Virus record (IMG/VR): IMGVR_UViG_3300036399_000073
Span: 1-25,352 of that record
DNA length: 25,352 nt
Reading direction: 5' to 3' (one strand)
Origin: a virus
Both the position numbers and the translations under genes were made by a program. This document shows, in pieces, positions 6,263 to 13,419 of this stretch (the first letter of the stretch is position 1; each line of letters opens with the position of its first letter). The notes under the pieces were generated by a model. The model was not told the origin of the DNA. It saw only the letters and a program-made list of their open reading frames with translations, and made no database searches.

Positions 6263-8801
6263 AGTTAACTCCTTGGGTTGGTTCAGCCTTGACTTGCTCA
6301 AAATTGAGCTTCGCCGCATCGCGTGTTAAGCGGGCTGTTTCGATGCGTTCTTTCATGTCTCGGTCGCCAATAGCAATGGCCAGCTTGAGTTGCAGGTCCT
6401 CCATGGCTTCCTTTTGGTCTTGCTGCAGCTTGGCCATGTCGATTTCAATCTTGGCCGCCAGAGCCTTGTCCTTGAGGCCCATCTCTGCCTCGTCGCGCTT
6501 GGCCCGGCGCTGGGTCTCGGCCATGCTGGTGTCGAGCAGCACCTTGGTGTCCGGTGTCATCTGTGGCTGAGGTTTGAACTTTTGCAGGTTCTGCACCAAC
6601 TGCTGGATGATTGGCATGATGCCCTTGAGCGTCTCGTCAGCGTCCATCTCAACGTGCTGCGAGGCCAAGGCAAACAGCTTGTCCACCGCCTTGGGGTCCT
6701 TTTGCAAGTCGTAGTCTTGCAGTTTCTGGCCCATGGCCTTCTGGACGTAGCCCGTCATGCGGCTCAAATACCAGAGCACGATGTGCTGCTTGATGTGCTC
6801 AACCGCCTTGGGCAGGTATGTCGGCGCAATAATAGGGTTGCCGCCGAAGATTGGGCTCTTGGCAAAGTCCAAGTGGGCCTGAATGTGGCCAAGATGGTCC
6901 TGCTCGGGGTAGGCGTAGGCACCTTGACCGATTGCCATGGCGACGTTCTCGTTGGCCGAGTCCATTTTGACCGGCGACGGCACGTCAACCATGATTTCGT
7001 TGATTCCGGGCACTTTTATCTGCTTCAGGAAGCGCTGGATCACCACTTTCTTGTTGAACAGCTCAGGGTTGTCCTTCATGATGGCCATAACCGCTTGGGT
7101 TTGGGCCATTCGCTGGGTTTCACTGAAGATGTGGGGGTCAGAAACCGGAATAACGTCGGTCACGCGGGCAAAATCCTCGCGTTTGATGTCCAAATCCTCC
7201 ACAACCTCGCCGCGCTGCATGTCGTTCAGATACCAGCGGTTGATTCGGCTCAAAATCTTGAGCACGCGAGCCTGAGACTCGTGCAAACGGGCATGGATGG
7301 AGCTAAAAACAACCGCGCCCTGTTCAATCAACGCTTGCGTGGTGCCAACCGGGGTGTTGCTGTTGACATCAGCAATTTTTTCCTCTGCAGTGGTCACAAC
7401 ACCCTTGGCGGCGTTGGTCAACCAGCCCAAAAGCTCAAAAAGCACGGGCGATGGCGGGTTGAACGGCATGGGCATAGCCATTTTGCGCACGTCATCTACG
7501 CCCGGGGCACCCTCAATCTCTACAACCTGCGTGACTTCAATCTCTTGGGACTGGCCAGAGATCTTGCCGCCCTTGAGCTTCAGGAGCGTCGCAGCGTTGT
7601 TGATGTGGGCAGAGTCCAGCAGGGCCCGCAGAGAGCCTGTAAGGGCCGCTGAGAGGCCTCCAATGAGCTGTGGCAGGCCAACGGCGTATGCGCCACGCCA
7701 TGGGATGAACTTAAACTCAATAACCCAGTCCAGTTTGGTGTAGGTGTCGTCACCCTCCTCCCAGTTGCGGTACAGGCCGATCACTTCCGTAGAGAGGTCG
7801 TCAATCATCAGGATGTACGGGGCCATCTCGCCCTTGGTAACGGGGTCGTCGTCTAGTTCCAGCCATGTGTAGATGTGGTACACCCGGCGCACGGCGTCCT
7901 CGTTGTCGTTCTGGGACTTGCCCTCAACCTTGTTTGTAGCCTTCTGCGACCCGGTCATCTCCGGATCCATAGTGGCACGGGTCATTGAGGTCTCGCGGTA
8001 CAGGCCGGAGTTGATGCGGCGCTTGTAGTCCCAGTCTGAGATGTCGTCCACCTCGGTAAACCGCTCGGCCGTGTAGAAGTTGCCGGCGGCGTAGGGCAGT
8101 AGGACGTTGTCGATGGGCAAGAACTGGGCGCAAGGTCGACGTTTCTTCTCGTCGTACCAGAGTTTTAGGTACTGCGAGCCGCCAAGCGGGAGCTGGGTCA
8201 GCATTTGCTCCTGCTCGTCGCGGAACTCTTCTATCTGTTCCGTCAACTGCCAGTTCATGAAGTCGCGCTTGCGCTCGGCGATCGCGGTTTTTTCCTCGTC
8301 AACGTCTCCCAAGATCTTGGTTTTGGTCGGGCCGTCAGGCGGGAACATCTCTTTGATAGCCCGGGCAGCAAAGTCAATGCAGGTTTCAGCCATCACGGGG
8401 TGGACTACCTTGGACGCGCCATTGAAGTTGGCCCCGCCGGGTGCATCGTTGCCCATGCCGGTACGCTTGATGCCCTCTTCGTACTGCTTGTCGCGCTGCT
8501 TACGGGCGTCCTTGTCCTTTTCCACCAGTTCGATGTAGCGCAGGGCCATAGCGCCGAGGTCAATGTCTTGGATTAGGTCGCTGTCGGACAGGTTTTGGTA
8601 GAAATCCTCGTCTTCCATTGGGCCCTTGGTGTCCAGCGTGACCACCACGCTACCGTCTGGCAGCTCCTCTAGCTCGGCATCATCCATCTCAGGCATGTCA
8701 ACAAGCTGCTGCTCCTCTTCATCCCCTGACTCAACGTCCTGATCGGGGTTGCCGCCAATGAAACGGTTGAATTCTGGGTCTATAGGGAATTGGGTTGCCA
8801 T
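6249..8801 (-). CDS. Portal protein
   Basis: The ATG at 8801 follows AAGGAACCAATC. The 850-residue product has an acidic N-terminus (residues 20-80, many D and E). A portal-like body follows: VVHPVMAETCIDFAARAIKE, QLPLGGSQYLKLWYDEKKRR, FLPIDNVLLPYAAGNFYTAE, then MAPYILMIDDLSTEVIGLYR. Next come FIPWRGAYAVGLPQLIGGLS with ALTGSLRALLDSAHINNAAT, and NTPVGTTQALIEQG before the long helical C-terminus (residues about 550-850), which ends in charged coiled-coil. The 'GS.YLKLWYD' and 'PVGTTQALIEQG' type motifs are typical of large portals of P22/podovirus-like phages, and the long C-terminal helical part would fit a barrel like that of the P22 portal (inference). The portal forms the dodecameric ring at the capsid vertex through which TerL pumps DNA. 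Confidence 0.9.
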   Translation of the reverse strand: MATQFPIDPEFNRFIGGNPDQDVESGDEEEQQLVDMPEMDDAELEELPDGSVVVTLDTKGPMEDEDFYQNLSDSDLIQDIDLGAMALRYIELVEKDKDARKQRDKQYEEGIKRTGMGNDAPGGANFNGASKVVHPVMAETCIDFAARAIKEMFPPDGPTKTKILGDVDEEKTAIAERKRDFMNWQLTEQIEEFRDEQEQMLTQLPLGGSQYLKLWYDEKKRRPCAQFLPIDNVLLPYAAGNFYTAERFTEVDDISDWDYKRRINSGLYRETSMTRATMDPEMTGSQKATNKVEGKSQNDNEDAVRRVYHIYTWLELDDDPVTKGEMAPYILMIDDLSTEVIGLYRNWEEGDDTYTKLDWVIEFKFIPWRGAYAVGLPQLIGGLSAALTGSLRALLDSAHINNAATLLKLKGGKISGQSQEIEVTQVVEIEGAPGVDDVRKMAMPMPFNPPSPVLFELLGWLTNAAKGVVTTAEEKIADVNSNTPVGTTQALIEQGAVVFSSIHARLHESQARVLKILSRINRWYLNDMQRGEVVEDLDIKREDFARVTDVIPVSDPHIFSETQRMAQTQAVMAIMKDNPELFNKKVVIQRFLKQIKVPGINEIMVDVPSPVKMDSANENVAMAIGQGAYAYPEQDHLGHIQAHLDFAKSPIFGGNPIIAPTYLPKAVEHIKQHIVLWYLSRMTGYVQKAMGQKLQDYDLQKDPKAVDKLFALASQHVEMDADETLKGIMPIIQQLVQNLQKFKPQPQMTPDTKVLLDTSMAETQRRAKRDEAEMGLKDKALAAKIEIDMAKLQQDQKEAMEDLQLKLAIAIGDRDMKERIETARLTRDAAKLNFEQVKAEPTQGVNYGNQ

Positions 8802-8823
8802 GATTGGTTCCTTGTGCTACGAT
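8795..8823 (+). promoter_or_regulatory. Sigma70-like promoter on the plus strand
   Basis: TTGCCA (8795-8800), a 17-base spacer and TACGAT (8818-8823), with TGC directly before the -10, form an extended -10 promoter. Transcription would start near 8830 and give a leader of about 25 bases before the ATG at 8856. The element overlaps the portal start codon, on the opposite strand. A CGTTACACG motif lies just downstream (8834-8842) and resembles half of the operator found at 19758, 20671 and 21404. Confidence 0.5.
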
Positions 8824-8855
8824 TTAATTCCACGTTACACGCATGGAGAGCGCAA

Positions 8856-9086
8856 ATGGACAAATACGATCAAGCAATTGAGTTTTTAAAGGGTGTTGAC
8901 CCGGGCAGCTACTTTGATGAGTGCGCTGAGTTGATGGAGGCGTTGTTGGCTCGTGTTTACGCGCTTGAGCAACCAGCCCTGTCCAAGACCGAAATGGCAG
9001 AACGTAGGAAGCAATCGTTTGGTGCAGAGGCATGGTATAGGCGCAACGGTCAACGGCGGTCTTCGGCCATGCTAGACGCAGAGTAG
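8856..9086 (+). CDS. Small plus-strand protein, unknown function
   Basis: This is the only credible plus-strand gene. The ATG at 8856 has GGAGAG about six bases upstream; the frame extends further but without a ribosome binding site. The 76-residue product starts MDKYDQAIEFLKGVDPGSYF and continues DECAELMEALLARVYALEQ, then a basic tail with ERRKQSFGAEAWYRRNGQRR. It looks like two helices and a basic end, with natural amino acid use. Its last 37 bases overlap convergently the end of the 1251-residue gene. An extended -10 promoter lies just upstream. No known family recognised. A small regulator of the late genes, or an antisense transcript acting on the portal leader, are possible roles (speculation). 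Confidence 0.6.
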   Translation: MDKYDQAIEFLKGVDPGSYFDECAELMEALLARVYALEQPALSKTEMAERRKQSFGAEAWYRRNGQRRSSAMLDAE

Positions 9087-12000
9087 CCAAGCGCAGCCAG
9101 AGCCGCAGCAGGGGTGTAACCTTGGCGTATAAGCTCAACTGCTTTTGGCCAGTCAGCATCACTAAAAAATCGTCGGGTTTCTTGAATGTCGGCTCGAGCG
9201 TTAGGCAGCGCTGCGTCACGATTCATCTTAGCCCGAATGGCGCTCCTCACGTTCTCAGACTCGCCTAAGTTGAGAGCCACTTCAGGAGGCAGGTACGACG
9301 CCTCCTTGAGGAGACCCATTGTTGCTTGGCCGCTAAATGGCTCGCTGGCCCTGAAACCTTCCGGGGTGTACACGCCTACACCCGGCCCGTAGCCAGAAGT
9401 ATTAAGCGATGGCTCCATCTCGGACGGGTAAATTTTTTGCAACTCGCTACCTTTTTCTTTCATCAGCTTTCTTGCATCTGCCGCAGTTGCTTTGGGGTCA
9501 AACGGAAACACGGTTGCTCCACGGCTTGTTGGCGCAACGCCATAGCCAACGTCTCCCAGCGCTTGCGTCAAGGCACCCATTTGCGTCTCGTTTGGCATTA
9601 CGCCAGTGTGGGGCTCGTCCAAATATTTTGGGTTTGCCCCTCTGGTGTCTAGCACCAACGAGTTTTTGCCTTTAACGTCGGCCATGGTGTTTGGCAAATT
9701 AAAGCCAAACGCTTCTTGCGCATCATTCAATGCGCGAAACCTCTCTCCAAATTCCATGGTATGCCGGGTTGGCTCGGCCACCAATCCACCGCCGCCCGTT
9801 GGGAAGTCCAACAACGGTCGAGCAATCTTGACGGGCTGGTGCTCGGCAATCTTGGCACCCTCCGGGAAATAAGCCCCAGATGCTTCAAGAGTTGGCAATT
9901 GCCGATAGCCTAACGCACTGTAAATTGCGTCTCTGTTCCCGGCACCGACAGTTCCCATGTCGCTCAAAGCGTATTCCGGAGCTGGCATGTCCCATCGACC
10001 AGTATTGCCGTAGGCTACCTTTTGCTCATACGGAGCGTCAATCATTTGCGGGACGTGTCCGGTGCTGGCCCCGGGGATCGCCTCGTGCGTGGCCGACCCG
10101 GTGTGCTTGTAAAAATAGTCGCGTGCCGTGTTGTTGGCATCGCGCAGGGCCATCTTGATGCCCTCCAGCTCGTCACCGGCATAGCGACCCTTTAGACCAC
10201 GGCCGTGCAGATCTTGACCTTTACCGTAAACCCACGGCACCTCTTGAATGTGCGGTCCTTGCCAATCGGAACGGCCGCCGGTGCCTGCCGTGTTGGCGCG
10301 GTCGACTTGCAACGCTGTCTCGGCGTCCATAAACGGGTGCATGGTGTCGGAGACGCCAGCTTTCCACGGGTTGCCCTGAGGATCGGTGTAGCCCATTCCT
10401 TGGGCACGGCGGAAGTCGTTAACGCCAAACAGGCCAGTGTTTGGAACACGAGGGTCATTTTTTTCACCGTACTCGCCAATCTTAAAACCCAAATTTGCTG
10501 GTCGGCTCTCGGCCACTGCTTCATCAAGGTTGCGCATACCAGCGCCACGGTAAGCCATGCCCGGCTCTCCCGCAACGCGACTATTTAAGTGTTTGAGCGC
10601 AAATGTCAGCTCGGATTCTGGACTGACTCCTGCCGAGTAAACAGCATGCTGCTCGAGCGATCGGGGCAATTGGTAAGGCTCGGTGCTCTCAGCAATACCC
10701 TGTTTGGCTCGGTCGTACCATGTCCCAAGGCGCTCGGGGTCAGCGAGGCGGACGGCCTCAACAGCGTCGGCAAAGTCAGTGTCCATGCCCTTGCGCATTG
10801 CGCCTAACCCTTGGGGGCTGGTTACAGTGCGGGGTGCGCCAATGTAGCCGGCGTCAGTAGGTTTGAGGTGCTTGCCTGCGCGGGCGGACCTGAGCACCGC
10901 TTCGTCGCCCAAGTCATTGGCCATCTTTCGGTAGTAGTCAGGAGTCACGGCAACGCGCTTGCCGGTTGACTTTGGCGGTTTGCCAGATTCTTCAGGGGCA
11001 TTACCAGCGTTCTCTTTGGCCGCCTTATCGGCTTTTTCCACTTTCTTTTTGCGGGCGGCTTCCTGCTCCTGCTTCTGGCCAAACTTTTCCATAACGGCCC
11101 GCTCTTCAGGCGTTCGCACCACAATAGGCTCTACCCCCTTGGGCACCTCGTCAGCAACGCCCAGCAGCTTCTTGACGCCCTTGATGCCGGCCTCAACAAT
11201 CTGCTTGGGAGCACCACCACCAGCCATACCTTCAGGTGCTGCTGGAACAGACATCGGCTGCCCGTTGCGCTCCAGTATGGTCAGGCTCTTTTCTTCGCCG
11301 GGGAAGGTAACAAAGTTGCGGGTTCCTTTACCAGCACCTCGGCTGGTAGCGTCTAAGTATTTAATGCCGGGGATTCCTGCTTGACGCAATGCTTCTGAAA
11401 CCGATGGAGCAAGATTTCCTGAATTTGATGTACCACCAAGATAACCAACTGCACGCCCAGCACCGCCTTCTAAATCACCCATTTCTTTTAATCTATTTAT
11501 CCAATTTTCCCTAAATTTTTCTGGAGTTGCACCCTTCATTTGCATACCAATTGGCTTGCCATTTGATCCAACATAAGCCATAAAGCCGCCATCAGACGAT
11601 TGGCGCAAAGTTAAACCCATACTTTCAGGAGTCAAGGCAGACAAAATATTTTGTTGCTCACTTAGAGGCTTGTCGTAATCTAGCATTTTAGCTATTTGCT
11701 CGTCTGGTAGGTCTACTTTGTAGAGAGCGCCGGGGTTATGCGGAACATCTACAATTTTTATGCGTCCATCTGGCATTACTTGTTGCCTAACTGTTGGTGC
11801 GCTTCCAGCTAAATATGTTTGTGCAACAGCAGGATTTTCAGCAAAGTACAGCCCATGCCCATAAGCCTGTGCGCCCTCACCTGTGCCAATCTTGCTGGCA
11901 TCAAACTTGTCAAACTTGTGTGGACTGCCGTGGTAGACATCCATTGGGCTAACCGTACCCCTGCTCATCCCTTGCAGCATCTCAGCGCCCATCCCGCCAC

Positions 12001-12805
12001 GCTCCATAATTTTTGGCACTGCACGGTCAGCAAGGCGCTCACTGGCTCGTCCTGCTGCCAGAGCCTTACGGCCAGCAGCCTTGGCTCCCCTAATCGTTCC
12101 AGCCGCGCCGGGGATCAGGCCTGCTGCTGCGCCAACAGTATTGGCCGCTGCGTCAACGTAGTCGCCCCTCTTGACAGCGTCATAGGCATGGCCAAGATCT
12201 CTGGCACCCTCGTCCACACCAAGCCCGGTGCCCAAGAATGGCACAAAGTCAGCAATCCCCAAGTTTATCGGCAGATTGCTGCTAGGCCCGCCCATCAAGG
12301 TTTGTGCGTTCTGGCGGGACTTGTAGCGGCTACCACCAAGGCCCTCTATACCCCGCTGGAGCGCATCAGCCATGCGTTCCCTTATGGTAGGGTCATATGC
12401 CTTCATCTCGCCTCTTGGGTCACCACCGCCGGCCATCTTGACCTCACCCCCGGCAGCACGAGACTGGGCAACATTCTTTGCTGCCTCCTGCACGCTCTCG
12501 CCCCTGTTGACCCGCGCCACGATCTTGTTCAGGGTTGCGTTGTCAGTCTTCAGCCCATTAGCTTGGGCAGCCTTGACGAAGTCATTGCCGTCAATCAGCG
12601 CCGCCGGCTGAACTGCACCTCCGGCAGCAAACTTGTCCACCTTGGCGTGCCAGACGTGCTCCCGGCCCTTGTACTGCGTTGGGACACCGCCACCAGCAGC
12701 GTGGAATTCTTGGAAGGTTTGCTTCTTGCCGTTTGACTCAGCCGAGTTTTTACGCTTCAGTTCTTTGAGGAATGACTGGATCTTGGGCAGGGGCTTGCTA
12801 TTCAT
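9050..12805 (-). CDS. Polyvalent-type giant protein with ADP-ribosyltransferase domain
   Basis: I place the start at ATG 12805, with AAAGG eight bases upstream and an 8-base overlap with the previous gene; the frame is open to 12838. The product has 1251 residues. Residues 1-130 carry AAGGG and KFAAGGAV motifs. Residues 180-255 hold a hydrophobic alanine/glycine region (LGIADFVPFLGTGLG...AAAGLIPGAAG) like those near membrane-interacting parts of phage effectors. Residues about 289-510 match the ART-PolyVal pattern: DVYHGSPHKFDKFD (H292), GTGEGAQAYGHGLYFAE (Y320), then GIKYLDATSRGAGKGTRNFV. These fit an H-Y-x ADP-ribosyltransferase that moves ADP-ribose from NAD+ to a target; the third catalytic residue is unclear. 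A charged linker follows, then about 650 residues I cannot assign. Polyvalent proteins are thought to be injected with phage DNA and to act on host defences; its place between TerL and portal suits a virion-carried protein. Confidence 0.78.
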   Translation of the reverse strand: MNSKPLPKIQSFLKELKRKNSAESNGKKQTFQEFHAAGGGVPTQYKGREHVWHAKVDKFAAGGAVQPAALIDGNDFVKAAQANGLKTDNATLNKIVARVNRGESVQEAAKNVAQSRAAGGEVKMAGGGDPRGEMKAYDPTIRERMADALQRGIEGLGGSRYKSRQNAQTLMGGPSSNLPINLGIADFVPFLGTGLGVDEGARDLGHAYDAVKRGDYVDAAANTVGAAAGLIPGAAGTIRGAKAAGRKALAAGRASERLADRAVPKIMERGGMGAEMLQGMSRGTVSPMDVYHGSPHKFDKFDASKIGTGEGAQAYGHGLYFAENPAVAQTYLAGSAPTVRQQVMPDGRIKIVDVPHNPGALYKVDLPDEQIAKMLDYDKPLSEQQNILSALTPESMGLTLRQSSDGGFMAYVGSNGKPIGMQMKGATPEKFRENWINRLKEMGDLEGGAGRAVGYLGGTSNSGNLAPSVSEALRQAGIPGIKYLDATSRGAGKGTRNFVTFPGEEKSLTILERNGQPMSVPAAPEGMAGGGAPKQIVEAGIKGVKKLLGVADEVPKGVEPIVVRTPEERAVMEKFGQKQEQEAARKKKVEKADKAAKENAGNAPEESGKPPKSTGKRVAVTPDYYRKMANDLGDEAVLRSARAGKHLKPTDAGYIGAPRTVTSPQGLGAMRKGMDTDFADAVEAVRLADPERLGTWYDRAKQGIAESTEPYQLPRSLEQHAVYSAGVSPESELTFALKHLNSRVAGEPGMAYRGAGMRNLDEAVAESRPANLGFKIGEYGEKNDPRVPNTGLFGVNDFRRAQGMGYTDPQGNPWKAGVSDTMHPFMDAETALQVDRANTAGTGGRSDWQGPHIQEVPWVYGKGQDLHGRGLKGRYAGDELEGIKMALRDANNTARDYFYKHTGSATHEAIPGASTGHVPQMIDAPYEQKVAYGNTGRWDMPAPEYALSDMGTVGAGNRDAIYSALGYRQLPTLEASGAYFPEGAKIAEHQPVKIARPLLDFPTGGGGLVAEPTRHTMEFGERFRALNDAQEAFGFNLPNTMADVKGKNSLVLDTRGANPKYLDEPHTGVMPNETQMGALTQALGDVGYGVAPTSRGATVFPFDPKATAADARKLMKEKGSELQKIYPSEMEPSLNTSGYGPGVGVYTPEGFRASEPFSGQATMGLLKEASYLPPEVALNLGESENVRSAIRAKMNRDAALPNARADIQETRRFFSDADWPKAVELIRQGYTPAAALAALGYSASSMAEDRR

Positions 12806-13058
12806 GCTCAGGGCCTTTCGCTGGAATACCGCCATCATAAACGCTAGAGTCTGTCAAGTCCACTTTAAACCTTCGGAACACGTTGGAACACATCAGGCAA
12901 ATTGGCTTACCCATCGGGTTATTAAAGATATCCTGCTTGTGCTTGGTCAGTCCGCCGGTGCTGAATAACCGGCAAAGCGTATCTTGGCCGTCCCAGTAAT
13001 GAGCGGCCGACTTGTTTTTCTTTGGATTAAGAAGGTACATCAAATCCCCGGGATTCAT
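12798..13058 (-). CDS. Small zinc-binding-type protein
   Basis: The 86-residue product starts MNPGDLMYLLNPKKNKSAAH. It contains H20, then C29 in GQDTLCRLF, and C54-x2-C57 in PICLMCSNVFRR. This H-x8-C...C-x2-C spacing is that of small treble-clef or zinc-ribbon proteins of phages ('H......TLCG....IC..C'). The C-terminal end is polar (VDLTDSSVYDGGIPAKGPEH). The ATG at 13058 has GGGTG about seven bases upstream. It is the first gene after the gene-free structured region and overlaps the start of the giant gene by eight bases. A nucleic-acid or protein binding role is likely; no more can be said. Confidence 0.7.
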   Translation of the reverse strand: MNPGDLMYLLNPKKNKSAAHYWDGQDTLCRLFSTGGLTKHKQDIFNNPMGKPICLMCSNVFRRFKVDLTDSSVYDGGIPAKGPEHE

Positions 13059-13065
13059 TAAATTT

Positions 13066-13300
13066 CACCCAAAGACCCCCCTACCCCAAGAAGGAGCAGA
13101 GAGGGAAGGTGCTTCACCCCTGTCAAGCAGGATCATCATGTGACGGGTTGGGCACCGTCTACCCCTCGGCTTGATGATGTGACCAGCCGCACGGATTATT
13201 CGGGAACTGCCCCCTAGCCTTGCGGCATACCGTGTTCGCTTCTCTTCCGCGCCACCACGAGTGAGGTGCTTGCTATCGTGCGGAGTACGGCTGCCGTAGA
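13066..13300 (-). ncRNA. Candidate structured RNA downstream of terminase
   Basis: No credible gene covers about 350 bases here (13059-13419). The stretch contains nested and serial inverted repeats: GGTG/CACC (13108-13118), CCTG/CAGG (13119-13131), ATCATCA/TGATGAT (13132-13138 with 13172-13178) enclosing GACGG/CCGTC (13142-13159), and a 7-base pair CCGCACG/CGTGCGG (13187-13193 with 13277-13283). The last encloses an alternative CACGG/CCGTG stem (13190-13234) with a GCC-GCAA-GGC hairpin (13217-13226, minus-strand reading). The GCAA loop on the minus strand is a GNRA tetraloop, which favours a minus-strand RNA. I see no match to a known RNA class. A packaging-site role (cos-like DNA structure beside the terminase) is an alternative. 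Confidence 0.4.
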
Positions 13301-13303
13301 AAC

Positions 13304-13370
13304 AAAAAAGCCGTTTACTACTGCCCCCTGTAGGAACCACCATCAGGTGGAAGAGGCATGAGTAAACGGC
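13304..13370 (-). terminator. Large hairpin terminator after the terminase gene
   Basis: Perfect 10-bp arms GCCGTTTACT / AGTAAACGGC (13310-13319 and 13361-13370) enclose an inner hairpin CCACC-ATCA-GGTGG (13337-13350) and a TGCC/GGCA pairing. On the minus strand the outer arm is followed directly by TTTTTT (13304-13309). It lies about 50 bases after the TerL stop. The long, branched loop is unusual for a simple terminator and could be the end of a stable small RNA. Confidence 0.7.
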
Positions 13371-13419
13371 TTCAGTCGGTCGCTTCCTACGGCAACAGCC
13401 CCACTGTACCACAGATTTA

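Noticed and set aside
6390-7652. 420-codon plus-strand frame
   Set aside because: It is the complement of the portal gene; sequence is dominated by L, V, H and Q shadows and has no ribosome binding site.
11819-12736. 305-codon plus-strand frame
   Set aside because: It is a shadow of the giant ADP-ribosyltransferase gene; cysteine- and proline-rich with no start signal.
12806-12838. Earlier start (MMAVFQRK) for the giant gene
   Set aside because: No ribosome binding site before 12838; ATG 12805 has one and keeps a short overlap with the previous gene.
13187-13283. Possible tRNA (7-bp acceptor-like stem)
   Set aside because: No T-loop consensus next to the stem, no anticodon arm and about 97 bases with the wrong internal layout on both strands.
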